39,453 nucleotides of DNA from JAKQDP01 sp964536975. GTDB lineage: Bacteria; Patescibacteriota; Patescibacteriia; 2-01-FULL-39-33. Location: contig CAZHYS010000008.1 of the NCBI GenBank assembly GCA_964536975.1, positions 1 through 39,453 of the forward strand, in the 5' to 3' direction. Below, piece by piece: positions 30,320 to 39,450 of this stretch (positions are counted from its first letter, which is position 1; every line of letters starts with the position of its first letter). A program made the position numbers and the translations under genes. The notes under the pieces are model-generated. The model searched no databases. It was not told where the DNA came from and saw nothing but the letters and a program-made list of their open reading frames with translations.

Positions 30320-30809
30320 AATTTTTCTTATTTTTAAACGGACCTTTTCGACCCCGCAAGATCCGATATTCATTGATTCTATTATTGACATAAGAGTCAG
30401 CTTCAGTCAAGATCTCTTTCATGCTTTTGAATTTCAAATATTTAGCAGCGGTCTTGAAGTCCATCCAGGCATAGCCGTTGTGCTCCAAAGAAAGCTTGAC
30501 ACTGGCGCTAGGCGGCATTTTCGCCAAAAACAAAATAAAATCTTTCTTGATCAATTCGTTTTTTCCGTTCCGATCTTCTTTGAAGAAAAAATCTGTTTTT
30601 TGCCTCCAATTTCTCACCAGTGATACGCCAGTGATTCCCGTCTCTTCCGCCAATTCGCGAACAGCAGCCTGTTCCTCACTCTCGCCATTATCAATCTTTC
30701 CCTTGGGAAAATTCCAATAACTGCCCCGATGATACAACACCAAATATTGCAGACCGTCGCGCGGACTGAAACGGAAGACGATAACACCGGCCGACTTTTC
30801 TCTAATCAT
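30297..30809 (-). CDS. NUDIX hydrolase (MutT/Ap4A type)
   Basis: The Nudix box beginning GKIDNGESEEQAAVRELAEE matches G-x5-E-x7-R-E-x2-E-E fully (about residues 37-59 from the 30809 start) and continues TGI. YWNFPKGKID is typical of Ap4A/diadenosine-type members. The start at 30809 (MIREKSAGVIVF) overlaps the preceding gene's stop by 8 bases, and the 3' end overlaps the next gene. A basic tail (RGRKGPFKNKKNYGRKTNR) extends beyond the domain. It would sanitise or signal through nucleoside polyphosphates. Confidence 0.88.
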   Translation of the reverse strand: MIREKSAGVIVFRFSPRDGLQYLVLYHRGSYWNFPKGKIDNGESEEQAAVRELAEETGITGVSLVRNWRQKTDFFFKEDRNGKNELIKKDFILFLAKMPPSASVKLSLEHNGYAWMDFKTAAKYLKFKSMKEILTEADSYVNNRINEYRILRGRKGPFKNKKNYGRKTNR

Positions 30810-33800
30810 TTTGTTTCTTCTTAGCAATTAAATATTTTACCGCGTCAGCTAAATTATCTATTTTGAATTTCTTGACTTCACCGGATAACAACTCACTGCC
30901 GACTTCTATCTCGCGGGTGGCAAAATCAAATTTAACCTTGCCACCAAGGCCGCCGACGCGCTTAAACACCGCCACCGTCTCCGAAACCTTATCCAGTTTG
31001 GTGCTGTCAATGACCAGATCCTGGCCAAAAATATTTTTCATTAGTTCACCAGCGCCGGGTTGATCCGGTTTGGCCAGTAGCAGCCCCAGTGACACTTCTT
31101 GATCACTGCCCCAATCAAGATCTTTGGTAATTCGCAAAATCCGCGTTGTCGCGCCCGGTTCCAATTCATACAAACGATGGAAAAGCTCAAACTGTCCCGG
31201 ATCAAATTGGCCATGACTGTCTTGCAATAATGACAAATTTTCACCGCGGAAGCTGTTTAGCAAGTTTTCAAATTGCCCGCCGGAAACAATAGTGTCAGCT
31301 TTGATTCCTTCCACCCCGGCGGATTTGGCATTTTTAATCAAATCAATCGCCAACTCCCGATTGACGCCTGCTCTTTGGGCAATGTGATCAATGTTTTTGC
31401 CGACGGCCGAAATCTGACGAGAAATGTTTTCCGGTTGGAAATCGGCTATTTTTACATCAACTGATTGATTGCCGACCCGAATACTCCAAAAATCCGGCTG
31501 ACCGTCATGATTAGTATCGCGCAAAAACGCTTCAAATTTTCCAGCGGAGTCCGCTGATGATATTTCGTTTAATGTTTTAAATTCATCAGACAGCTCACTG
31601 GCTCGCGCGGTAAAATCAGAGACTTGTTCAGCTTTGCCCGCCGACTGCCACGCCACCTCCGGCGGCGAAGTAATTGAACCGCCAACTTCGGAAGGAGTTG
31701 ATTCAATCGTTTCGGAAGAAACCGCCTTGCTAATATTCCCAATCGGCGACGGGACTTCTGGAACCGCCGGCCGCGATGAAGAAAATCCTTCCACTGTTAT
31801 CTTTTCTCCGCCCGGACGATTTTTAAACATTTCCTGCCATTTTTCCAAAGAAGTCCGATTGACATATTCCAAAACATTGTCGGCGGTTTGGATATTTTTT
31901 TCTGCTCGTTCAAAAAGCGGCGACAAAATCTCTTTTTCAAATCGGCCAGGGTCGGAGACTTCCAAGCGATTATCGGAAAAACTCACGATGCCGCGCAAAT
32001 TTTCCGCTCTTAGTCCGGCAACATTGTCCCCGCCGAGAAGAATCCGCAAATTGGCCAGGACATTTTCCGCCCGCGCCGCTTCCACTGCGTCAAATTTATT
32101 GTCGGGACCGAGGTTAAACTCTTGGACTACCACTCTCCTTAGCACCTGATCTAGACTGCCGAGTTCGCTCTTGCCGCCGATTTCATAAATAATTTTCTCT
32201 GCTTCTGCCGAGGGGGTAATCGCCTTCTCGCTAGCGATGCGAAGGGCCTCCCCAGCAATATCATTATCACCGGCTTCCGCAGAATCAACTGCTTCCGCAG
32301 GAGAGGGCGGCAATGATTCCTCAATGGATGGCGGGAGATGGTCGGGAACTGATTTTCCCAAAAGATCCGACGCCGACGATGCTGATTCCTGACTTCCAAC
32401 AGGAGCAATCAGCTCAACGGCTTCAGCCGCTGGCAATGGCTCTGACACTGGAGGCATGTTTTCCAAAACTGAACCATCATCGCCAGCCGGCTCGATTTTT
32501 GGCAGTCCAATCGGCTCTTTTATAGAAGAAATTTCCTCAACTGTTTTTTCTGGCACGACTAACGTTTCTGCCGGCGGAGCAATCTGCTGTTCGGAGCCAG
32601 TCGCATCAACTACTTCGGCCTGTCCGGATTCGGTCGGCTTCATCTCTTCTGCTTCGGAAGCCGGCGCAATTAATTCGCCAAAAGCCAACCCCAATCCGGC
32701 GCCAGCCACGCGCGATAAAGCGATTACCGCCAAGCGCTTATTGCGGCTCTTCTGGGCCTGGCTGTTGGTCTCCAATAATCTCTCATTCATCGCGCCAACT
32801 TCTTTTTTTAATTCTTCGGCGCGCGCTATTTTTTCTTCGGTCTTTTTTTCTACTTCTGCTTTCAGAGCGACATAATCTTGCGGCCGCGACTTTCTGAATT
32901 CCGGGGATAACAGCTGTCGCCGTGCCGCATCAAACAATCCTTCATCTTTTTTCAAATCAGCGGCAGTAATTTTCTTTTCTTGCCAGCCAAGTTTGGAAAG
33001 AACAATGTTGCCGGCTACTTCACCGGCTTTCATGCCGCCAAAGGCGAGGAGCGCCCGGCGAACGACCGGCAATTCCCGCGCCAAAACGCCGCAGAATCCA
33101 AAAAATCCGGCTGACAATACTTTTTCATTCATTGTTTCACCCGAGCCGGAAACGGCCTTGGCTATGCTCCTAAACCAAAAACTGTCATTCTCCCAAATAC
33201 CTTTCAGCCAACCACGATCTGTCAATTTCTCACTAAGTGAATTATTATTTCTCTCAATGGTTGCCAAAGCCATCAGTGATCCTTCCATTTTTTTTCTATC
33301 TCCGGCTGACAATTCGGTGTTGAGGCTTAAATAATTTTCCAGTGTTCTTAGTTTTATTCTATCCACCCGAGAAAATCCCTCTTCAAACGGCTTGCCGGTA
33401 TCTATGTGCATTTGTTTGGCCAAAGCCAATTCCGCCAAAAATCTTTCTTTGACAAATTTCCTTCGTTCAGAATTCGGATTTTGCATTTCGGCTTTGATTC
33501 TTTTTTCCCGGCCGGAAATTTTCGCTTCCAACCCTTTTTCGGTAGCAAACCGATCAATTACTCTGGCAACGCCCAAACCGATGCCGGCGCCGACGCCGCC
33601 GGTGGCCAAACCTAAAATCGCCCCAAGCGCGCCATAGCCACCGACACGCAAACCAGCTTTCATTAGCCGCTTGCGGCCGCTTTGCGACAAGCTCTCCTCT
33701 CTCTTGGCTGACTCAAAAATATGACGCTGCTCATTATTATAAATTTTTTCTATCACCTCAAATACGGGTCGCGGAAAGGTGTTTGGACCATGTTCAAAAA

Positions 33801-35910
33801 AATCAAGTTTTCTAGCCAAAACCATAAAATCATTTACTCGTTGTTCTCTTTGTTTTTCGTCAAATTCTCCGGTTTGAGACAAAAGATCTATTAACCCATC
33901 AACCGCCGCTGAAACTTCCTCATCTTTTTCCAACTCACCGATTTCCGCGTACTTGGCTTGTTGTTCAATTTTATTTTTTATTTGCTTATCCGAACCCTGA
34001 TATTTTTTGCTACTTTGAAGGTGATCAAAAATCTTCAACTCATTAAACATCCGAGTCAAAGTCTTTTCTGTTTTGACATCTTCGCTTGATACTGATTGTT
34101 CTTCTTCTGATTCAGCTTCTGCCAATTCGTCAACCCGGGGCTCCCTTTCTCTTCTTATTTCCAACGCGCGTCTTATTAATCTTCGGAAACCACGTTCATC
34201 AGTTACCCTCTCTTTGTCCGAATCTGAAGACAGGCCCCCTGCCGCGTTCGAGCTTTGAGCTAACAATCTTTTAACTGCCCCCCTAATTTCTTTATTTTTT
34301 ATCAATTCTAGACTTCTTGATTCTTTCCCAGTCTCCGCGTAAACCCCCCTTATCCTATCTATATTATTAATTAGTGCCGCCGAACCACCCCAAAAATTAA
34401 TCTCCTTCTGATCCATCGCCCGAATCAACTCGTACAGCTGATCAAAAGTCTCTACGTTGCTAAAATCAAGCTCTAGCGACGCTTTCGCCTCTGATACTTC
34501 TTGAGCCGGCAATTCCGGCACTGATGGAGTTTCCGCCGGGGTTGATTCTGTTTCTTTCGCCGGCAAATCAATGCCTGTTTCAGCCGGCGCTGTTTGACCA
34601 TCCTCTTCATTTAAAGAATGATCGGGTAGCGGCTCAAAAGACGGTACTGATATATCGTCCGCACCATCTTTGTCCTTGCCACTTTCATCGGGAGTGGGAA
34701 GACCATCATCAAATACTGGCGTTTCCAAATCAATTAATAATTTTTTAATTGACTGGCGCAAATCATAATCGTCAACCATTGCCAATCTAGTAGAAAGATG
34801 CCCACTGTCCCAGGCATAACTCCTTTTTATCTCCTTAATGTAATCTATTAATTGGCTCTTATTCCAATTGCCAAGCCGATCCTGATCTGCTTCAGCGATT
34901 AAATCAAACAACTGGTCAAAATTTTCTGCCTGGCTAAAATCAACATAATCTCTCGCCTTCTCGCCGATTTCAGGATGATCAAACAGAAGCCTCAAAAGAG
35001 CCGCCCTTATGTCGCGATTTCCAACTAAATCATTAAAACCTTCCGGCAGGTCTCCCGTTTTATTCACCTCGTCAATTATCGCGTCTATATTCTCAAGTAA
35101 TTTTTCACGGCTGCCGGCGCCACCCAAAAGTTCTTCCGGAGTTTGATTTATAAACTCAAAAAAGGATTGAAAATTTCTCGCCTTGCTGAAATCCGGCACT
35201 TCTCTATTGCTTTTGCCACGCTCTCTTGATACTACGCGAGAATCCGCCGCTTTTGTTTTGTTGGAACTTTGCACCACTGTTTTCGGAGCGGCTTCTGACT
35301 GACTGGTTGGTTGCCCCTTTGGAACAGTTGACCCATTAGAAAAATCCGGCGACTTCTCGGCAGCTTCCTTGCGCCACCTTCTCTCAGAAGCCTTGGCCGC
35401 ATCAATCTCATCGATTTCATAGCCATGCCGCCACTCTTCGCGCTGCAGCCGTCTTGTTTTTTTACTCATTGGCACCCGGTCCATTGCCGCGTCTCCAAAA
35501 GTGTATGCTGGGGGATTTTTTTGTCCACCCTTCTCATTCAAGCCAAGCATGCCCAATATTTTCTTTCTTCTTTGTCTTGCTTGTTCTTCTGTTTCGGCTT
35601 TTAGCTCTGGGTTTGGTGTTTCTTTTTTTTGTTCAGCCATATTTTTATCTGTGGATGGCCCCATCTCTGCTAGCTCGGGAATACCTTTATAAACATCCTC
35701 TCGGGCATTTTCCGAATCAACCAATTGGCCGCCCTGTTCAATAATCCGCTCTTCTTCAGTTTGACTGATGTCCTGTTTTTTTTGCCGCCGACCATTTCCC
35801 TTTATATTTCTTTTTTTGCCAGCGTCAAGACTATCACCATCCGGCCGATCCGGCCGGCGCCTTATTATTTTTTCAGAAGAAAAATCTCCAAATTTATCCC
35901 TTTTACCCAT
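30802..35910 (-). CDS. giant 1702-residue membrane-associated repeat protein
   Basis: No characterised family is recognised. The N-terminal 230 residues are highly charged (MGKRDKFGDF..., RRQKKQDI). Three diverged repeats of about 80 residues start near 236, 318 and 476, each opening DFSxxxxFxxxxxxI (DFSQAENFDQLFDLIAEAD, DFSNVETFDQLYELIRAMD) and ending in a helix like RxAxxRLL. A Pro/Glu-rich linker lies between repeats 2 and 3. Charged helices follow, then a Gly-rich hydrophobic stretch (about 757-783, GALGAILGLATGGVGAGIGLGVA), another near 933-970, and a TM-like helix near 1057-1080. A Pro/Ala/Glu-rich linker (1085-1200) leads to a 500-residue helical C-terminal part. It is cotranscribed with a NUDIX gene. 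Confidence 0.85.
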   Translation of the reverse strand: MGKRDKFGDFSSEKIIRRRPDRPDGDSLDAGKKRNIKGNGRRQKKQDISQTEEERIIEQGGQLVDSENAREDVYKGIPELAEMGPSTDKNMAEQKKETPNPELKAETEEQARQRRKKILGMLGLNEKGGQKNPPAYTFGDAAMDRVPMSKKTRRLQREEWRHGYEIDEIDAAKASERRWRKEAAEKSPDFSNGSTVPKGQPTSQSEAAPKTVVQSSNKTKAADSRVVSRERGKSNREVPDFSKARNFQSFFEFINQTPEELLGGAGSREKLLENIDAIIDEVNKTGDLPEGFNDLVGNRDIRAALLRLLFDHPEIGEKARDYVDFSQAENFDQLFDLIAEADQDRLGNWNKSQLIDYIKEIKRSYAWDSGHLSTRLAMVDDYDLRQSIKKLLIDLETPVFDDGLPTPDESGKDKDGADDISVPSFEPLPDHSLNEEDGQTAPAETGIDLPAKETESTPAETPSVPELPAQEVSEAKASLELDFSNVETFDQLYELIRAMDQKEINFWGGSAALINNIDRIRGVYAETGKESRSLELIKNKEIRGAVKRLLAQSSNAAGGLSSDSDKERVTDERGFRRLIRRALEIRREREPRVDELAEAESEEEQSVSSEDVKTEKTLTRMFNELKIFDHLQSSKKYQGSDKQIKNKIEQQAKYAEIGELEKDEEVSAAVDGLIDLLSQTGEFDEKQREQRVNDFMVLARKLDFFEHGPNTFPRPVFEVIEKIYNNEQRHIFESAKREESLSQSGRKRLMKAGLRVGGYGALGAILGLATGGVGAGIGLGVARVIDRFATEKGLEAKISGREKRIKAEMQNPNSERRKFVKERFLAELALAKQMHIDTGKPFEEGFSRVDRIKLRTLENYLSLNTELSAGDRKKMEGSLMALATIERNNNSLSEKLTDRGWLKGIWENDSFWFRSIAKAVSGSGETMNEKVLSAGFFGFCGVLARELPVVRRALLAFGGMKAGEVAGNIVLSKLGWQEKKITAADLKKDEGLFDAARRQLLSPEFRKSRPQDYVALKAEVEKKTEEKIARAEELKKEVGAMNERLLETNSQAQKSRNKRLAVIALSRVAGAGLGLAFGELIAPASEAEEMKPTESGQAEVVDATGSEQQIAPPAETLVVPEKTVEEISSIKEPIGLPKIEPAGDDGSVLENMPPVSEPLPAAEAVELIAPVGSQESASSASDLLGKSVPDHLPPSIEESLPPSPAEAVDSAEAGDNDIAGEALRIASEKAITPSAEAEKIIYEIGGKSELGSLDQVLRRVVVQEFNLGPDNKFDAVEAARAENVLANLRILLGGDNVAGLRAENLRGIVSFSDNRLEVSDPGRFEKEILSPLFERAEKNIQTADNVLEYVNRTSLEKWQEMFKNRPGGEKITVEGFSSSRPAVPEVPSPIGNISKAVSSETIESTPSEVGGSITSPPEVAWQSAGKAEQVSDFTARASELSDEFKTLNEISSADSAGKFEAFLRDTNHDGQPDFWSIRVGNQSVDVKIADFQPENISRQISAVGKNIDHIAQRAGVNRELAIDLIKNAKSAGVEGIKADTIVSGGQFENLLNSFRGENLSLLQDSHGQFDPGQFELFHRLYELEPGATTRILRITKDLDWGSDQEVSLGLLLAKPDQPGAGELMKNIFGQDLVIDSTKLDKVSETVAVFKRVGGLGGKVKFDFATREIEVGSELLSGEVKKFKIDNLADAVKYLIAKKKQND

Positions 35911-35924
35911 TTATATAAAATCAA

Positions 35925-36236
35925 TTATTTCTTAACGGCGGCAATGAATTCTTGAGCGAATTCTGCCAAACCCACCCGAACCTTTTCCCCGAAATCAGGA
36001 ATGCGGCTGGTAAAAAACCGCTTGATCGCTTCCGAATCTTGCTTGTTTTTTATCAAGTCGGAAAAATCCTTGACGCCTTGCTCGTCCAGCGAGTTCATCG
36101 CGATAAGGCCGATCCGCTGATCCACCTGCTCACGCAATTTCGCCTCGTATTCGCGGCGATATTCCGCCGGCAAATCATTTAGACCGGCTTCGGCCATTAA
36201 TTTTTCAATAAAAATTCGCATGGGATCTTGGGACAT
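35925..36236 (-). CDS. small helical protein, DUF5663-like
   Basis: This 103-residue soluble protein is helical (MRIFIEKLMAEAGLNDLPAEYRREYEAKLREQVDQRIG...). The GLNDLPAEYRREY pattern recalls the small CPR-type DUF5663 proteins that often precede large envelope proteins, but this is a recollection, not a match. It lies 14 bases upstream of the giant gene on the same strand and is likely the first gene of that transcript, so a partnership with it is plausible. Confidence 0.6.
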   Translation of the reverse strand: MSQDPMRIFIEKLMAEAGLNDLPAEYRREYEAKLREQVDQRIGLIAMNSLDEQGVKDFSDLIKNKQDSEAIKRFFTSRIPDFGEKVRVGLAEFAQEFIAAVKK

Positions 36237-36262
36237 AAAATTGGCTTATGGATTATAACTAA

Positions 36263-36583
36263 TAGCGTTTAGCGACTAGCGATTAGGGGTTAGGAGGGTT
36301 AGTAAAATTTCTAATGTCTAATTCCTAATTTCTAATAAAATTTTTAATGGTTCAGCTTCGTTCACCACAAGTTTTCAATTTAAAATTTACAATAAATTTC
36401 CAATCTGCCGCGGCGAACAATTTAACAATTAGACAATTTAATGCTCGCGATGACATAGAGCATTTGGAGTTCCGTTACTGGTTACTCGTTACTGATTACT
36501 TCAAGACGCGATTTATCGCGTCTCTACAATTATTACTGATTACAGATGGTTCGGCTGCGCTCACCACAAGCTTCATAGACTTT
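36263..36583 (+). repeat. 321-base inverted repeat, left copy
   Basis: By eye this is identical to the reverse complement of 38432-38752. It contains AT microrepeats (TTCTAATGTCTAATTCC-like), a hairpin AGACGCGAT/ATCGCGTCT, and two copies of the TGGTTCnnCTnnGnTCACCACAAG motif that also flanks tmk1. An open frame inside it is a by-product. The remaining 36237-36606 spacer is similar low-complexity sequence. Confidence 0.9.
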
Positions 36584-36606
36584 CGACTTGATGGACTTTA
36601 TAGACT

Positions 36607-37875
36607 TTATGACTTTTGACTTGTAAAATATTTCCTCCCTTTTAATTTTTCCGGAAAATACTCCTGGTCTTCCTGATAATCAAAATTCGGGCTGTACTTG
36701 TAATCCTTGCCGTAGCCGAGATCTTTCATCAGCTTAGTCGGCGCATTGCGCAAATGGAGCGGCACCGGCTCGTCCATGGTCTCTTGAACGTCTTTTTGGG
36801 CTTGGCCATAGGCGGTGTACAACTCATTGCTCTTCTTGCACTGGGCGAGATAGACGACGATTTGCGCCAAAATCACATTGCATTCCGGCAAGCCGATGAA
36901 GCTGCAAGCCTGATAACCGGCGACTGCCTGTTCCAAAGCGCGGGAATTGGCGAGTCCGACATCTTCACTAGCAAAACGCACCAAACGCCGCGCGACATAG
37001 AGCGGATCTTCGCCGGCTTCCAGCATCCGCGCCAGCCAATACAGTGCCGCGTCGGCATCGCTGCCACGCAAAGACTTGTGCAGCGCGGAAATAATATTGT
37101 AATGCTGTTCGCCTCCCTTGTCATACAAATAATGCGACTTTTGCAACGACTCCTTAATAACCTCCCGGGTTAATTTTATTATACCATTTTTTTTCGCCTT
37201 TGTGGCCTTGGCCGCAAACTCCAACGCGTTCATTGCCGCTCGCGCATCACCGCCGGACAAAATCGCCAGGCTTTTCAAAACATCATCATCAATTTCAATT
37301 TTCAAATTGCCCAAACCCTTTTCTTTATCCCCAATCGCTCTTTGCAAAATTTTGACAATATCGTCTTCGGACAATTGTTCCAAAACAAAAACTCGCGAAC
37401 GGGACAACAGCGCCGAGTTGACTTCAAAGCTGGGATTCTCGGTCGTCGCGCCGATTAGCGTGACCGTGCCATTTTCCACATGGGGCAAAAGCGCGTCCTG
37501 CTGGGATTTATTCCAACGATGGATTTCATCAATGAAAAGGATAGTCCGCCGCTGGTGGAATTTGCGTTTATCTTTGGCCTGAGCGATAATAGCCTTGAGA
37601 TCTTTGACACCGGAGGTGACCGCGGAAAAAGAGACAAAATCCGAGTGTGTCAGATTGGCGATTATTCGCGCCAAGGTGGTCTTGCCCGAGCCGGGCGGAC
37701 CCCAAAAAATCATTGACGGAATGTCGTCTTTTTCAATTAATTGACGGAGGAGCTTGTCCGGCCCGATTATCTTGTTTTGGCCGACAAAATCCACCAAGGA
37801 TGTCGGGCGCATCCGGTCGGCCAGAGGGGCCTCAGAAGCCAATTTTTGGCTTAATTTTTGATCAAATAAGTCCAT
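36607..37875 (-). CDS. rarA: replication-associated recombination protein RarA (MgsA)
   Basis: This 422-residue AAA+ ATPase acts at stalled replication forks. RMRPTSLVDFVGQNKIIGPDKLLRQLI precedes Walker A FWGPPGSGKTTLARI (57-71). Walker B is TILFIDEIHRWNKSQQDALLPHVE, and SRSRVFVLE is the sensor region. The C-terminal tetramerisation domain has YWLARMLEAGEDPLYVARRLVRFASEDVGLANS. The length is normal. It has no SD. Gene and neighbour lie between two 321-base inverted repeats, so this segment could invert. Confidence 0.96.
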   Translation of the reverse strand: MDLFDQKLSQKLASEAPLADRMRPTSLVDFVGQNKIIGPDKLLRQLIEKDDIPSMIFWGPPGSGKTTLARIIANLTHSDFVSFSAVTSGVKDLKAIIAQAKDKRKFHQRRTILFIDEIHRWNKSQQDALLPHVENGTVTLIGATTENPSFEVNSALLSRSRVFVLEQLSEDDIVKILQRAIGDKEKGLGNLKIEIDDDVLKSLAILSGGDARAAMNALEFAAKATKAKKNGIIKLTREVIKESLQKSHYLYDKGGEQHYNIISALHKSLRGSDADAALYWLARMLEAGEDPLYVARRLVRFASEDVGLANSRALEQAVAGYQACSFIGLPECNVILAQIVVYLAQCKKSNELYTAYGQAQKDVQETMDEPVPLHLRNAPTKLMKDLGYGKDYKYSPNFDYQEDQEYFPEKLKGRKYFTSQKS

Positions 37876-37949
37876 ATATAGCGCTTCTTGTTATGGTGGT
37901 AATTTTACTACTATTTTCTCCCCGCAACAAGGTGATCTTTGCCATGGTA

Positions 37950-37978
37950 TTGACAAAATATTCAAAGTGTGCTATAAT
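37950..37978 (+). promoter_or_regulatory. consensus sigma70 promoter for 100-aa gene
   Basis: TTGACA (37950-37955), 17 bases, TATAAT (37973-37978): a perfect match, 71 bases before the ATG and divergent from rarA. Confidence 0.88.
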
Positions 37979-38049
37979 TATAGATATAGTGGAAAATGAC
38001 AGAAAACGAACAGAAAGGGGCTGAAAAGGCCCAGAAAGGAAGGAGAAAA

Positions 38050-38352
38050 ATGGAAAAGGCTTTCAACCGAATCTTCGCGGTGGTCGTGCCGGCACTGGTG
38101 GCGATTATCGTCCTCGTGTACTTCGTCCCGGAACAACGGACGGAGTTGAGGGCGGTACTGCATTACTTCTCGCCCATGGTGATCGCCGGACTGGCGCTGA
38201 TGTGGGCAGCGGGTGTAGCCATCGCGGCCATACGCAAGCCACTGGTGAAATGGTGGCGAGGCGAGATTTTCGTTCGCGGGAGACACTGGGATGAATACGA
38301 TCCCAACCCGCGCAATCAGGACGTCATGATGGCGCCAAGAGAGTGGCATTGA
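38050..38352 (+). CDS. two-TM hypothetical protein, 100 aa
   Basis: The start at 38050 (MEKAFNRIF) is set by a strong SD (AAGGAG, 4 bases upstream); an in-frame ATG at 37996 lacks one. Two TM helices (about 8-27 and 42-63) are followed by a charged, Trp-rich tail (LVKWWRGEIFVRGRHWDEYDPNPRN). No family is recognised. It forms a compact unit with a consensus promoter and its own terminator, is on the opposite strand to its neighbours, and sits inside the 321-base repeat pair. Confidence 0.75.
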   Translation: MEKAFNRIFAVVVPALVAIIVLVYFVPEQRTELRAVLHYFSPMVIAGLALMWAAGVAIAAIRKPLVKWWRGEIFVRGRHWDEYDPNPRNQDVMMAPREWH

Positions 38353-38368
38353 TATTGCGTCCTCGTTA

Positions 38369-38411
38369 CCGCCTGGTGGGAGAGTAGCTCTCGCTAGGCG
38401 GATTTATTTTT
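38369..38411 (+). terminator. terminator of 100-aa gene
   Basis: CCGCCT and AGGCGG (38369-38401) enclose a GAGAG/CTCTC hairpin and are followed by ATTTATTTTT. Confidence 0.8.
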
Positions 38412-38431
38412 GGAAAAGTTTTTAGAAATTA

Positions 38432-38752
38432 AAAGTCTATGAAGCTTGTGGTGAGCGCAGCCGAACCATCTGTAATCAGTAATAATTGTAGAGACGCGAT
38501 AAATCGCGTCTTGAAGTAATCAGTAACGAGTAACCAGTAACGGAACTCCAAATGCTCTATGTCATCGCGAGCATTAAATTGTCTAATTGTTAAATTGTTC
38601 GCCGCGGCAGATTGGAAATTTATTGTAAATTTTAAATTGAAAACTTGTGGTGAACGAAGCTGAACCATTAAAAATTTTATTAGAAATTAGGAATTAGACA
38701 TTAGAAATTTTACTAACCCTCCTAACCCCTAATCGCTAGTCGCTAAACGCTA
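38432..38752 (-). repeat. 321-base inverted repeat, right copy
   Basis: This is the partner of 36263-36583 in opposite orientation, and a translated frame in it gives the same 79-residue sequence as the left copy. Together they bracket rarA and the 100-aa gene (1848 bases between the repeats). Confidence 0.9.
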
Positions 38753-38763
38753 ATCGCTATAAG

Positions 38764-39450
38764 CTACTTCCCGCCAAATCTTCTTTGGCGCCGGCCAAAC
38801 TCCGCGATTGCCTCGTCCAAATCCTTTTCCGAAAGCTCCGGCCACATTTTGGGGGTAAAATAAAGCTCGCTATAAACGCCTTGCCAGGTCAAAAATCCGG
38901 ACAGGCGCTGTTCGCCGGAAGTGCGAATTATTAAATCCGGATCCGGCTCGCCAGCAGTCCAAACATTGGCCGATATGGTTTCTTCGGTTATTTTGTTGGC
39001 CGGAATATTCTTACTAATGATTTTTTTGACCGCTTCCACTATCTCCAAACGACCACCGTAATTAATGGCGATATTGAGTGTGCCAGCGGTATTGTTCTTG
39101 GTTTTCTCTTCAGCGGATTGAATGGCTTGTTTTAAACTGGCCGGTAGACCATTGCGGCTGCCGATTATCTTGAGACGGATATTTTTTTTCGCAAATTGCG
39201 GCAATTCTTTGGTCAATCCCCGCTCCAATAATTTCATCAGAAAATCCACCTCTTTCTTGCTTCGTTTCCAGTTTTCAGTAGAAAAAGCGTAAACAGTCAA
39301 AAAATCAATGCCTCGCGCGAGACACCAATCACCGACTTCTTTCATTTTTTCGTAACCTTTTTTATGTCCGGCCATCGGGGGCAGTCCCCGTCTCTTCGCC
39401 CAGCGGCGATTGCCGTCCATAATAATCCCAATGTGCTTTATTTGATTCAT
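38764..39450 (-). CDS. uppS: isoprenyl transferase (undecaprenyl diphosphate synthase)
   Basis: UppS makes the C55 lipid carrier of peptidoglycan synthesis. HIGIIMDGNRRWAKRRGL carries the catalytic Asp. AGHKKGYEKMKEV, FSTENWKRSKKEVDFLM and the C-terminal IRTSGEQRLSGFLTWQ with YSELYFTPKMWPE are the family signatures. The 228 residues are near the norm of about 240. The start codon lies 3 bases from the window edge, and upstream signals are not visible. Confidence 0.95.
   Translation of the reverse strand: MNQIKHIGIIMDGNRRWAKRRGLPPMAGHKKGYEKMKEVGDWCLARGIDFLTVYAFSTENWKRSKKEVDFLMKLLERGLTKELPQFAKKNIRLKIIGSRNGLPASLKQAIQSAEEKTKNNTAGTLNIAINYGGRLEIVEAVKKIISKNIPANKITEETISANVWTAGEPDPDLIIRTSGEQRLSGFLTWQGVYSELYFTPKMWPELSEKDLDEAIAEFGRRQRRFGGK

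Noticed and set aside
36347..36619. 90-aa open frame, with a near-identical 79-aa one at 38429-38668 on the other strand
   Set aside because: It is the translation of the 321-base low-complexity repeat; there is no SD and no protein-like composition.
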